Source: a bacterium (GTDB lineage: Bacteria; Thermosulfidibacterota; Thermosulfidibacteria; Thermosulfidibacterales; Thermosulfidibacteraceae). From it: a stretch of 10,928 nucleotides of DNA. Below are positions 1 through 7,092 of this stretch, one piece after another. Made by a program: the position numbers and the translations under genes. The notes beneath the pieces were generated by a model, which worked only from the letters and a program-made list of their open reading frames with translations, did no database searches and was not told where the DNA came from. The stretch spans positions 1-10,928 of the forward strand of contig JALVZS010000219.1 of the NCBI GenBank assembly GCA_027022065.1, given 5' to 3'. Numbering within the stretch: the stretch's first letter is position 1; every line of letters starts with the position of its first letter.

Positions 1-96
1 GTTAATATAGAGGTGGATGTAATTGCCAGATACGTGGAGAGCCTTATGGGTGGAAGGAAGAGCATATGGGAGGAGATGTATGGACTGGATAAGTGA
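1..96 (+). CDS. ribE: Riboflavin synthase (alpha-type), C-terminal end only
   Basis: An open frame enters from the left edge and stops with TGA at 94-96, giving a 31-residue tail that begins VNIEVDVIARYVESL. The pattern V-N-[IL]-E-x-D-x-I-x-[KR]-Y-V-E is the typical C-terminal segment of the lumazine-binding repeat in riboflavin synthase, which dismutates two 6,7-dimethyl-8-ribityllumazine molecules into riboflavin. The rest of the gene, including the N-terminal repeat, lies outside the window. The last 17 bases overlap the start of cobT in another frame, so the two genes are probably cotranscribed and translationally coupled. The call rests on a short segment only, but the motif is distinctive. 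Confidence 0.8.
   Translation, partial: VNIEVDVIARYVESLMGGRKSIWEEMYGLDK
68..75 (+). promoter_or_regulatory. Ribosome binding site of cobT
   Basis: GGGAGGAG lies 4 bases before ATG 80, inside the last codons of the upstream ribE frame. It favours ATG 80 over the upstream TTG at 23, and fits translational coupling between the two genes. Confidence 0.75.
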
Positions 97-1147
97 GGTT
101 TTGAGAGGGATAGAGCCTGTTTCTGGGGAGCTTTTAAATAAAGCTCAGGATAGATTGGACAATCTTACAAAGCCAAGAGGGAGTTTAGGCGTTCTGGAGG
201 AGCTGGGCAAAAGGTTTGTGGCGATAAGGGGGGATTTGAATGAGCAGGTTAAGGGAAAGGTGGTTTTTGTGTTTGCTGGGGATCACGGGGTTGTTGAGGA
301 GGGTGTGAGTGCCTTTCCAAAAGAGGTCACCCAGCAGATGGTGCTTAACTTTCTCAGGGGAGGAGCTGGGATAAATGTGATATCACGCTTTGCTGGAGCT
401 ACTGTGAAGGTGATAGATATAGGTGTGGATGCGGATCTTTCGCATCTTAGAGAAAAGGGGCTGATAGTAAGAAAGATTGCAAGGGGCACCAATAACATAG
501 CTAAAGGGCCTGCCATGAGCAGGCAGCAAGCTCTTGAGGCTGTGAGGGTAGGCTTTGATCTTGCCAAGGAGGCCTTTGAGGAGGGATACAATCTGTTTGC
601 TGTGGGGGAGATGGGTATAGGAAACACCACGCCTTCAAGTGCCATATACGCTGTGTTGACGGGGAGGTCTGCCGAGGAGGTTACAGGTAGAGGAACGGGG
701 ATAGACGATGAGGCGCTAAAGAGAAAAATAGAGGTTGTGAAAAAGGCAATAGAGGTTAATAGACCGAATCCCGATGATCCCATAGATGTTCTTGCAAAGC
801 TTGGTGGGTATGAGATAGCGGGTATGCTTGGTGTGATAATAGCCGGTGCGTATTTTAAGGTGCCCGTGGTCGTTGATGGCTTTATTTCTACTGCTTCAGC
901 CCTTTTGGCGGTGAAGTTGAAGAGGGAAATTATGGATTACCTTATATTTGCCCATAAATCTGAGGCTTTCGGACATGAAACTGTTTTGAAGTTTCTAGGG
1001 GTTAGGCCACTTTTTGACCTGAAGATGAGGTTGGGAGAAGGCACTGGGGCTGTGATAGGCATGTGGTTTGTGCAATTGGGAGAGAAGATACTACACGAGA
1101 TGGCCACCTTTGACGAGGCAGCGGTGGATAAGGGAAGGGAAGTCTGA
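80..1147 (+). CDS. cobT: Nicotinate-nucleotide--dimethylbenzimidazole phosphoribosyltransferase
   Basis: CobT transfers phosphoribose from nicotinate mononucleotide to 5,6-dimethylbenzimidazole or a related base, giving the alpha-ribazole phosphate used for the lower ligand of cobalamin. From ATG at 80 the protein has 355 residues, about the length of the Salmonella enzyme. Family landmarks are in order: DNLTKPRGSLG (27-37), FAGDHGV (65-71), GEMGIGNTT (176-184) and RLGEGTGA (317-324). Glu320 in the last motif matches the catalytic glutamate (Glu317 in Salmonella), and Glu177 matches its Glu174. The frame opens further upstream (TTG at 23), but that stretch overlaps the upstream ribE tail. ATG 80 also has a Shine-Dalgarno sequence, GGGAGGAG, at 68-75. 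The 3' end overlaps the convergent HAD gene by 57 bp. The cobS and cobU/cobP partners are not in view. Confidence 0.96.
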   Translation: MDWISEVLRGIEPVSGELLNKAQDRLDNLTKPRGSLGVLEELGKRFVAIRGDLNEQVKGKVVFVFAGDHGVVEEGVSAFPKEVTQQMVLNFLRGGAGINVISRFAGATVKVIDIGVDADLSHLREKGLIVRKIARGTNNIAKGPAMSRQQALEAVRVGFDLAKEAFEEGYNLFAVGEMGIGNTTPSSAIYAVLTGRSAEEVTGRGTGIDDEALKRKIEVVKKAIEVNRPNPDDPIDVLAKLGGYEIAGMLGVIIAGAYFKVPVVVDGFISTASALLAVKLKREIMDYLIFAHKSEAFGHETVLKFLGVRPLFDLKMRLGEGTGAVIGMWFVQLGEKILHEMATFDEAAVDKGREV

Positions 1148-1756
1148 TTCTTCTTTAATCAAAACAGCTTTGCATCCAGCAGAGGTAGCTCCTTTGAAAT
1201 CTTCCCTTTCCCTGTCTCCTATGTGAAGAATTTCATCCAGAGGAACACCGAAAAAGCTGGCTATTGCTTGGAAGGCTTCCCTTTGGGGCTTGAATGCGCC
1301 TAATTCATCTGAGAAGAAGTGCTTGTCAAGGAAGTCTGAAATACCGAATCGCTCCAGCAGGATTCTGGTTTGTGAGGAAGGCCAGAACTGCACATTTCCT
1401 AAGCAGCAGGTTTTTTTGCCAAGCTGTTTTACCAGCTTAACAGCTTCTAGGGTTTCCTTTATGAGCATATCTTCTGGAGCAAAGAGGACAGCCCTTGCAC
1501 AGGCCCTTTTGACTACATCAATATCCACCCCTAGGTTTTTGGCGAAGGTGGATTGAGATGTTTCTACGGCATTTTTGGGATCCAGCCTTCCCTGGTACCG
1601 GAGCTCTTTTATGCTTTTTCTTGCAGATTTGAAAGCTTCGCTTACACTTTCTTTGGGTATTCCCGAGATCTTGGAGACCTCTCTCGTTATTCCCTCAAGC
1701 ATCAAATCAAGTCTCAACAGGGTTCCCCATATGTCAAAGCTCACAACCTTTATCAT
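1091..1756 (-). CDS. HAD-superfamily hydrolase, substrate unknown
   Basis: The 221-residue protein has a haloacid dehalogenase-like layout. Motif I is FDIWGTLL (7-14) with the nucleophile Asp8. Lys156 in FKPQ serves as motif III, and GDREREDF (180-187) as motif IV with Asp181 and Asp186. A helical cap fits between residues of about 15 and 105. Two motif positions are unusual. The residue two after Asp8 is Trp10 where classical phosphatases have the acid/base Asp, as in dehalogenase-like members with DxYGT or DxWGT. Motif II reads LGN (119-121), with Gly where Ser or Thr is usual. No other in-frame start lies close upstream of ATG 1756, and AAAGGA sits very close to it. The gene lies opposite and between cobT and cbiB and overlaps the cobT 3' end. 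A B12-related phosphatase role is possible but unproven. Confidence 0.88.
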   Translation of the reverse strand: MIKVVSFDIWGTLLRLDLMLEGITREVSKISGIPKESVSEAFKSARKSIKELRYQGRLDPKNAVETSQSTFAKNLGVDIDVVKRACARAVLFAPEDMLIKETLEAVKLVKQLGKKTCCLGNVQFWPSSQTRILLERFGISDFLDKHFFSDELGAFKPQREAFQAIASFFGVPLDEILHIGDREREDFKGATSAGCKAVLIKEESDFPSLIHRCLVKGGHLV

Positions 1757-1816
1757 GTCCTTTATAGATAGCCTAGCGAGTGGCTTTTGTCACCACTTTT
1801 TATTATAACTTAAAAG

Positions 1817-2731
1817 ATGTCCCTAGAATACAGAATCAAGCTTTTGGTTTTTGCCTTTTTCATAGACGCCCTTTTGGGGGATCCTCACTACAGGCTTCAT
1901 CCTGTTCGCCTCATTGGGGATAGTGTGGAGCTAGGGGAGAGGCTGTTTTACGGTTTTAAACATAAGAAGCTTGCAGGGTTCGTGTGTTATGCTCTTTTGG
2001 CTCTTATGTGGTTGCTTTTGGGATTTGCCCTGGAGGGATGTTGGTTTTTGCATCTGTTTTTCCTGTACAGCTTTCTTGCCACGGGGCAGTTGTGGAAGGA
2101 GGTAAGAGAGATAGGTAAACTGGTTAAAAAGGGAAGGCTTAATCGCGCGAGATCAAAGTTATCCCTTCTTGTTACCAGAGATACTTCAGCTTTTGGAAAG
2201 GGTGATATAGTGAGAACTGCTTTAGAAACGCTTTCTGAAAATACATCCGATGGCTTTTTTGGTCCTGCATTTTTTTATCTTTTAGGGGGAATTCCCTTTC
2301 TCTTTCTTTATAAATTTACCGAAACGGCTGATTCTATGGTGGGCTACAAGAATGATAGGTATCTGCACTTTGGGTGGGCTTTTGCAAAGGCTGACGATAT
2401 CTTAAACTTTGTGCCGTCTAGATTGTGTGCTTTGTTTATAGTCTTTTCGTCTTTTGTCTTGGGATTTGACTATAAAAATGCCACTCGTTGTCTGAAGTAT
2501 GCTTCGTTGCATGAGAGCTTGAATGCAGGTTATCCAGAAGCTGCCTTTGCAGGGGCGCTTGGTATAAGATTTGGAGGATTCTACAGGTACTTTGGCAAGC
2601 AGGTTTTTAAATTTCCTTTGGGGGAAGATAATATTGTGCCTAATGTAAATTCCCTTGAGAAAGGGCTGTTTCTTAGTGTTACAAGTGTGGTTTTGTTTAT
2701 GTTGTTTGCATGTGCAGTTTTTCTAGCATGA
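1817..2731 (+). CDS. cbiB: Adenosylcobinamide-phosphate synthase (CbiB/CobD type)
   Basis: This integral membrane enzyme attaches aminopropanol or its phosphate to adenosylcobyric acid, forming adenosylcobinamide or its phosphate, just before nucleotide-loop assembly. The 304-residue protein begins with a hydrophobic helix running into [18 protein letters not shown] (17-34), the family signature. Other conserved blocks are [13 protein letters not shown] (140-152), [15 protein letters not shown] (168-182), [10 protein letters not shown] (185-194) and [15 protein letters not shown] (235-249). Hydrophobic segments near 9-20, 52-72, 75-90, 148-166, 201-217 and 284-303 fit a multi-pass protein. 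The start at ATG 1817 has only a weak purine stretch (AAAAG) in front. An in-frame TAA just upstream rules out a longer N terminus. The 3' end overlaps the convergent coaBC by 35 bp. Confidence 0.95.
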   Translation: MSLEYRIKLLVFAFFIDALLGDPHYRLHPVRLIGDSVELGERLFYGFKHKKLAGFVCYALLALMWLLLGFALEGCWFLHLFFLYSFLATGQLWKEVREIGKLVKKGRLNRARSKLSLLVTRDTSAFGKGDIVRTALETLSENTSDGFFGPAFFYLLGGIPFLFLYKFTETADSMVGYKNDRYLHFGWAFAKADDILNFVPSRLCALFIVFSSFVLGFDYKNATRCLKYASLHESLNAGYPEAAFAGALGIRFGGFYRYFGKQVFKFPLGEDNIVPNVNSLEKGLFLSVTSVVLFMLFACAVFLA

Positions 2732-3905
2732 GAGCTATCTCGTCTAGTATCTCATCTGCAACATCCTCCTTTGGCATTTCGGGTAGATACCTTATGTTGC
2801 CTTCTTTATCTATTAGCATTACTTTGTTTGTATCCTTCTGGAAAGCTTCTGTTGTCGTGTTTGCCACTATCATATCCATGTTTTTCTTTTTAAGTTTATT
2901 CATAGCATTTTCTATTACATCATGGGTTTCCGCGGCAAATCCCACAAGTATCTGGTTTCTTCTTTTCCTTTTTCCTACAGCTTCTGCTATGTCCGGGGTT
3001 CTTTCAAGCTCTATACAGCTTATACCTTCTTCTTTCTTTATCTTTTTTTCAGAGAAGCTTTTAGGAGTGTAGTCTGCCACAGCGGCGCTCATGATAAAAA
3101 CATCTGTTTCGTCAGCAATCTTCATTACTTCTTGATACATCTGCTGTGCGGATACCACATCAACTCTTTTAACTCCTAAAGGTGTTTCAAGCCAGGTGGG
3201 ACCTGTTATGAGGGTTACCTGGGCTTTTCTTCTCTTTGCTGCCTTTGCTAGGGCGAAACCCATCTTGCCGGATGAGGGGTTGCTGATGAACCTTACGGGA
3301 TCTATGTGCTCCCTGGTTGGTCCCGCCGTTATGGCTACTTTTACGCCTTTAAGGTCATCTATGCTTAAAAGCTGGATTGCCGCTTCAAATATGGTTTCTG
3401 GTTCTGGCAACCTGCCTTTTCCCTCTGCTCCACAGGCTAAAGAGCCTGACTCAGGCTCCAGTATGTGGACGCCATTTTCTTTAAGAACTTTAAGGTTTCT
3501 CTGGGTTGTAGGGTGGGAGTACATCCTGCTGTTCATGGCAGGGCAGACAAGGACCGGCCCTTTAAAGGCTAGATAACAGCAGGTGAGGAGGTTGTCCGCT
3601 ATGCCGTGTGCCATCTTCGCCAGGGTGTTGGCTGTAGCGGGAGCAATTATGAAGAGATCCGCTTCTTCCGCAAGTGCTATGTGCTCCACTCTGGAAGGTT
3701 GGCTGTATTCAAATACATCCAGCAGCACCTCATTTCTTGAAAGAACCCTAAAGGTTTCCGGAGCTATAAATTTTGTAGCACTTTCCGTCATGATAACTTT
3801 CACTTCAAGGTTTGCCTTTATCAGGAGCCTCACCAGCTCGCAGATTTTGTAAACAGAAATCCCTCCTGTAACTCCTATTAAAATTCTTCTTCCTTTAAGC
3901 CTCAT
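2697..3905 (-). CDS. coaBC: Bifunctional phosphopantothenoylcysteine decarboxylase / phosphopantothenate--cysteine ligase
   Basis: CoaBC carries out two successive steps of coenzyme A synthesis. The CoaB half joins cysteine to 4'-phosphopantothenate, and the CoaC half decarboxylates the product with FMN. With ATG at 3905 the protein has 402 residues. The N-terminal flavoprotein domain shows [10 protein letters not shown] (11-20), His75 in [16 protein letters not shown] (122-125, active-site Asn125) and the Cys158 flap in [11 protein letters not shown]. These match E. coli His75, Asn125 and Cys158. The CoaB domain begins near 188 with [18 protein letters not shown] (192-209), then SSGKMG and AAVADYTP (274-281). 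It has a KKIKK cluster (287-291) where the catalytic lysine is expected. An in-frame ATG at 3938 would add 11 unconserved residues and extend into ubiX. The start chosen overlaps the ubiX end by 11 bp. Confidence 0.97.
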   Translation of the reverse strand: MRLKGRRILIGVTGGISVYKICELVRLLIKANLEVKVIMTESATKFIAPETFRVLSRNEVLLDVFEYSQPSRVEHIALAEEADLFIIAPATANTLAKMAHGIADNLLTCCYLAFKGPVLVCPAMNSRMYSHPTTQRNLKVLKENGVHILEPESGSLACGAEGKGRLPEPETIFEAAIQLLSIDDLKGVKVAITAGPTREHIDPVRFISNPSSGKMGFALAKAAKRRKAQVTLITGPTWLETPLGVKRVDVVSAQQMYQEVMKIADETDVFIMSAAVADYTPKSFSEKKIKKEEGISCIELERTPDIAEAVGKRKRRNQILVGFAAETHDVIENAMNKLKKKNMDMIVANTTTEAFQKDTNKVMLIDKEGNIRYLPEMPKEDVADEILDEIALMLEKLHMQTT

Positions 3906-4443
3906 GGCCCCACCGCCTGTAGAGTTTGTGCTCCACACCTATTATATCCAAAATCCTGCCCACCACAAAGTTTACAAGATCGTCAATGGTTTTGGGATTG
4001 TGGTAGAATGTAAGAACGGGAGGAACTATTCTTGCTCCGGAAGATGCAAGCTTGAGCATGTTTTCAAGATGCACAGCGTTAAGGGGAGTTTCTCTGGGAA
4101 CAATAACTAGGGGCCATCCTTCTTTTAAAGCTATGTCTGCCGCTCTTTCTATGAGGTTTGAGGATATGCCGTTGGCTATTCTGGCCAGCGTGCCCATGGA
4201 ACAGGGTGCTATTATGCAGGCTTTGAGCCTAAAGGAGCCTGAAGCCACAGGAGAAGAAAAGTCCTCTTCATCCAGAAGGGTTATATTTTCTGCCCCTGGC
4301 ACTTTTACTCCTTCTCTTTGGGCTATGAAGCGGGCACACTTGGTAAGGCAAAGAAACACCTTGTCCCTTTTTGCGAGCTCTTCCGCTAACCGCGCTCCTA
4401 TAACGGATCCGCTTGCGCCAGTTATGCCCAGAAAGAAGGGCAT
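3895..4443 (-). CDS. ubiX: Flavin prenyltransferase
   Basis: UbiX joins a dimethylallyl group to FMN, making the prenyl-FMN cofactor of UbiD-type decarboxylases. The 182-residue protein has the family blocks [11 protein letters not shown] (6-16), SPVASGSF (64-71), [15 protein letters not shown] (78-92), [15 protein letters not shown] (116-130), GARIVPP (136-142) and [14 protein letters not shown] (146-159). It lies between a DUF1015 gene and coaBC. The TGA of the former and the ATG of ubiX share one base, and AAAGGAG at 4446-4452 precedes the start. A GTG three bases upstream is also in frame, but the Shine-Dalgarno sequence would abut it, so ATG is preferred. No UbiD is present in the window, so the client enzyme is unknown. 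UbiX and CoaC belong to the same homologous flavoprotein superfamily; here they are adjacent and distinguishable by their motifs. Confidence 0.95.
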   Translation of the reverse strand: MPFFLGITGASGSVIGARLAEELAKRDKVFLCLTKCARFIAQREGVKVPGAENITLLDEEDFSSPVASGSFRLKACIIAPCSMGTLARIANGISSNLIERAADIALKEGWPLVIVPRETPLNAVHLENMLKLASSGARIVPPVLTFYHNPKTIDDLVNFVVGRILDIIGVEHKLYRRWGHEA

Positions 4444-5687
4444 CACTCCTTTAGGCTGTAAAACACTAAACCAGAGTAAAACTTGGGGTAAAAGTAGGTG
4501 CTCTTTTGGGGCATTATTTTCCCCTTAAGGGAGTAAGAGGCTATCTCTTCAACAGAGGGAGGATTGTAAGAGAGTATAAAGCTTCCCTTTCCACTCCTTA
4601 CAAGGTCAAGTGCTTCTTGTAGGTTCTTGAAGTATTCAATTTTTATTTTTTCTCTGATCTCCTCCTCAGTTATACCAAGAAGTTCGTGTATGATCTGCTG
4701 GTGAAGAACCGTAACGTCCAGCTCATCGTCGTCTCTTTCTATGCGAAAGATAAAGGCCTTTTGTGGGCTTACAAAGGCGTAGTGCCTTTTCCCATGTGTT
4801 TTCAGAATTTGGGGTATTTCTAATAACTCTTCTTCTTTGAGATGCTTCACAACAGCAAAGCTGGACTCTATTTCCTGCTGTGCCCTTTTTCCATCAACCT
4901 TTTTGATGACCCTGTTTATAGGAAGCACTACAAGCCCAGGATCCTTTGAGCTGACTATGGCCATCATAACAAAGTTGTAGGGTTCATCTCCTGTGTGGTC
5001 AGGATTGGAGGCTTCCATCTCTTTTTTGTAGTTTAGCGCCGTTTCATATCTGTGGTGGCCGTCTGCTATAAGAATCCTTTTGTCTTTGAATGCTTCTTCA
5101 ATTTCTCTATTGGCTTCTGAAGAAACCAAGAAAAACTCGTGCTTTACCTGATTGTCGTCTGAAAAGGAAAAGAGCTTCTTTTTAGGGGCCTTTTCTATGC
5201 ATGAGAATACTGTGCCATTGTCCAGCGCTATGCCAAAAACGGTGCCGAAGTGCACCTTGGTGGTTTTTAGCAGCATTAACCTGTCCTTTTTAGGGCCGCT
5301 TAAGGTCTTTTCGTGGGGTATAATGACGCCTTTTGAGTAATCCTCTAGTCTTACTCTTCCTACTAGGGCCTTTCTTGTGTAAGTGCTGTTTTGCAGAGAG
5401 AATGTTTGGTTGTAAATAAAGTAGTGCTCTTCAGGTAGCTTCTTTAGGATGCCTTCTTTTAGCCATTCTTCAAAGAACCTTAAAGCCCTGGTGTATCTGT
5501 TGTTGGAGGGCCCATCCTCGGGAAAGGTTTTCCCAAGGATGAGCCTCACGGTGTTGTAAGGGGATCTTTCATAGAGTTCTTCCTGTAGCTTTTCGTTTAT
5601 CACATCATAGGGAGGGGCTACAACCTCACCAATTTCAACCTTTTCAGTATCATAAATAATACCTTTAAATGGTTTAACATCGGCCAT
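4443..5687 (-). CDS. DUF1015 family protein
   Basis: The function is not established from the sequence. The 414-residue protein has conserved DUF1015 blocks: VAPPYDVI (23-30), [10 protein letters not shown] (42-51), [16 protein letters not shown] (122-137), [13 protein letters not shown] (208-220) and a C-terminal [12 protein letters not shown] (392-403). There is no signal peptide or membrane segment, so it should be cytoplasmic. The GHHR core is reminiscent of the GxHR-type motifs of ParB-like and serine kinase folds, but that resemblance is only suggestive. ATG 5687 gives the normal family N terminus [10 protein letters not shown] and has AAAGG upstream. A GTG at 5705 would add six residues and lacks a good ribosome site. 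It follows the 71-residue protein after 37 bp and leads directly into ubiX, so it belongs to the ubiX-coaBC operon. Confidence 0.9.
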   Translation of the reverse strand: MADVKPFKGIIYDTEKVEIGEVVAPPYDVINEKLQEELYERSPYNTVRLILGKTFPEDGPSNNRYTRALRFFEEWLKEGILKKLPEEHYFIYNQTFSLQNSTYTRKALVGRVRLEDYSKGVIIPHEKTLSGPKKDRLMLLKTTKVHFGTVFGIALDNGTVFSCIEKAPKKKLFSFSDDNQVKHEFFLVSSEANREIEEAFKDKRILIADGHHRYETALNYKKEMEASNPDHTGDEPYNFVMMAIVSSKDPGLVVLPINRVIKKVDGKRAQQEIESSFAVVKHLKEEELLEIPQILKTHGKRHYAFVSPQKAFIFRIERDDDELDVTVLHQQIIHELLGITEEEIREKIKIEYFKNLQEALDLVRSGKGSFILSYNPPSVEEIASYSLKGKIMPQKSTYFYPKFYSGLVFYSLKE

Positions 5688-5724
5688 GGTGAGGCCTTTT
5701 AGCACATACTGCTGGATAATACAA

Positions 5725-5940
5725 CTACTCTTCCTGTGCTTTTCTTCTCCTTCTGGATTCCACCACCTTTATCAGCTCGTCGGTGGATTTGCTGCTTAAG
5801 GCTTCAGATATTAGGTACCTGATTAGCTTGTTCACCTTTTTAGGATCTCCACCACATACGGCGTTAATAAGCCTATAGTATTTCTTGTTCAACTTGATGG
5901 TTATCTCTTCAAACCTGTTTCCACCTCTCTTCTTCTCCAT
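5725..5940 (-). CDS. Small basic protein, possible ribbon-helix-helix regulator
   Basis: I do not recognise a named family. The 71-residue protein is rich in Lys and Arg. It shows a possible beta strand (EEITIKL, 11-17), a first helix (about 20-29), a GGDPKK turn and a second helix ([13 protein letters not shown], 36-48). This strand-helix-helix order resembles ribbon-helix-helix DNA-binding proteins. A charged tail follows with [11 protein letters not shown]. It looks genuinely expressed: AGGAGGT lies 7 bases before the ATG, and a near-consensus promoter lies just upstream. It is the first gene of the unit with DUF1015, ubiX and coaBC, where a small autoregulator would be plausible. It could equally be a small structural or RNA-binding protein. 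The coding call is firm, the fold is tentative. Confidence 0.8.
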   Translation of the reverse strand: MEKKRGGNRFEEITIKLNKKYYRLINAVCGGDPKKVNKLIRYLISEALSSKSTDELIKVVESRRRRKAQEE

Positions 5941-5947
5941 AGTTCAT

Positions 5948-5954
5948 ACCTCCT
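5948..5954 (-). promoter_or_regulatory. Strong ribosome binding site of the 71-residue gene
   Basis: Read on the minus strand this is AGGAGGT, a full match to the core anti-16S sequence, 7 bases before the ATG at 5940. It is among the strongest sites in the window and supports the small gene as real. Confidence 0.85.
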
Positions 5955-5979
5955 CTCTTAGTTTGTTTTTACTTTGTGT

Positions 5980-6008
5980 ATTTTACATGTGAATTGAGGT
6001 TGTGTCAA
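5980..6008 (-). promoter_or_regulatory. Sigma-70-type promoter for the small protein-DUF1015-ubiX-coaBC unit
   Basis: On the minus strand there is a perfect -35 box TTGACA (6008-6003), a 17-base spacer and TAAAAT (5985-5980), one mismatch from the consensus -10. Transcription would start near 5973, giving a leader of about 30 bases that ends in the AGGAGGT site. The -35 box overlaps the stop codon of pgeF, so the downstream genes can be expressed independently of galT-yjbQ-pgeF although they share the strand. Confidence 0.7.
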
Positions 6009-6676
6009 ATTTTATTTTTGATGATTAAAGCAGATTGTCTGGAAAAGATTTCGCCTTTTCTATATGAGAAGTATTCACCACTACAGATGGTGCAGATGTT
6101 CACATCGTAAATTTTCCTTACTCCTAGTTTTGTTAGTGTGTGCTTCGCAAATTTTCTCATGTCAAAGAAGCATTTTCCTTCTCTTTGCTCTATGAAGTTC
6201 TCTGGAAATATATTGTAAAACTCTCTGGTCACTTCGTAACAGCATACCCCTGCGCAGGGCCCTAGGTATGCTGTGATTTTACCTGGTTCAACGCCCATCT
6301 TTTCCAATTTCTCAATGCAGTTTTCTATAATGCCCTTTGCCAGGGGTTTCCATCCGCAGTGCAGTATTCCTATTGCTGCCCCTGTTTCTTCTGCTAGGGC
6401 TATCGGAAGGCAGTCTGCAACAAGCACCACAAGGGCTATTTCTGCTTCTTCTGTTATGATTCCATCCCCAGGCCCTTGGTATCCTGCTTTTGTTGCTAAA
6501 ACAATCTTTGAGGAGTGAATTTGGGTAAGGTATGCCAGGTTTAAATGCTCTTTATTTAGCAGCTGCTTTACGGTTTTCCAGTTTTTCTTAGCTTCACCGA
6601 GATTTGCTTTCCAACTTAAGTTTATGGATCCGTCTGTGAATAAAACTGTGTAGTTCTTTTCTCTGTATATATGCAC
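6005..6676 (-). CDS. pgeF: PgeF/YfiH-family protein (peptidoglycan editing factor, DUF152)
   Basis: The 223-residue protein belongs to the YfiH/LACC1 multicopper-oxidase-fold family. The E. coli member acts as a peptidoglycan editing enzyme that removes wrongly incorporated L-serine from UDP-MurNAc; other members have been reported to act on purine nucleosides. Visible motifs are TQIHS (51-55), VADCLPI (86-92), HCGWK (106-110), LGPCAGVCCYEV (138-149) and a C-terminal CTICSGEYFSYR (195-206). His54, Cys89 and His106 align with the expected His-Cys-His zinc site. The start is GTG at 6676, sharing one base with the yjbQ stop (TAGTG), and no ATG alternative preserves the N-terminal strand. The tight coupling suggests cotranslation with yjbQ. 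The family call is firm, the exact substrate is not. Confidence 0.92.
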   Translation of the reverse strand: MHIYREKNYTVLFTDGSINLSWKANLGEAKKNWKTVKQLLNKEHLNLAYLTQIHSSKIVLATKAGYQGPGDGIITEEAEIALVVLVADCLPIALAEETGAAIGILHCGWKPLAKGIIENCIEKLEKMGVEPGKITAYLGPCAGVCCYEVTREFYNIFPENFIEQREGKCFFDMRKFAKHTLTKLGVRKIYDVNICTICSGEYFSYRKGEIFSRQSALIIKNKI

Positions 6677-7092
6677 TATTCACCGTAGATGGTTAGTAGA
6701 AGCCTTCTTTTTCTTGGTCTGTTGTCGCATTCCACAAATACAATTTGCTGCCATGTCCCCAGTACAGGCCTGCCGTCCTTTACGGGGAAGGAGAAGGATG
6801 TCCCTAAAAGTGCAGAGCGTATATGGGAAAACCCGTTTCCGTCCTGCCACATCCTGTTGTGTTCGTAGTTTATGTTTCTGGGAACCCACCTTTCCAGTGC
6901 TTTTATAAAATCGTTCAAAAGTCCCGGTTCGTATTCAATGGTGGTTATTGCACCTGTGGAGCCGGGGACTATTATACAGCCTATTCCGTTGGATATGCCC
7001 GAGGCTTCAACATGTTTCGCAACTTCCTGGGTGAGATCTATAATGTCGTTAGTGCCTTTGGTTTCTATCTTTATCTCATAGTGCTTCACCAT
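6676..7092 (-). CDS. yjbQ: YjbQ family protein (UPF0047)
   Basis: The 138-residue product has the same length as E. coli YjbQ, a family with weak thiamine-phosphate synthase activity and an uncertain physiological role. Family blocks are [17 protein letters not shown] (42-58), [19 protein letters not shown] (75-93) and [19 protein letters not shown] (111-129). These supply the conserved His, Asp and Glu residues. A longer frame opens at ATG 7107. The start chosen, ATG 7092, has GGGAGGG six bases upstream and gives the usual N terminus; the longer start has no ribosome site. The gene overlaps the galT-like gene by 17 bp and touches pgeF, so all three are probably one transcript. The family is clear but what it does in this cluster is not. 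Confidence 0.92.
   Translation of the reverse strand: MVKHYEIKIETKGTNDIIDLTQEVAKHVEASGISNGIGCIIVPGSTGAITTIEYEPGLLNDFIKALERWVPRNINYEHNRMWQDGNGFSHIRSALLGTSFSFPVKDGRPVLGTWQQIVFVECDNRPRKRRLLLTIYGE

Noticed and set aside
508-524. GCCTGC-catga-GCAGGC hairpin
   Set aside because: It is a short stem inside cobT coding sequence with no following T-run; not a terminator.
283-783. 166-codon minus-strand frame inside cobT
   Set aside because: It is fully antisense to conserved cobT motifs, composition follows the complement, and there is no ribosome site or family pattern.
3442-3458. Perfect 8-bp inverted repeat around one base (GAGCCTGA-c-TCAGGCTC)
   Set aside because: It lies within the conserved Cys158 segment of coaBC, is single-copy in the window and has no T-tract, so chance dyad symmetry in coding sequence is the simplest explanation.
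4052-4528. 158-codon plus-strand frame opposite ubiX
   Set aside because: It is a shadow of the ubiX and DUF1015 coding strand with no recognisable domain.
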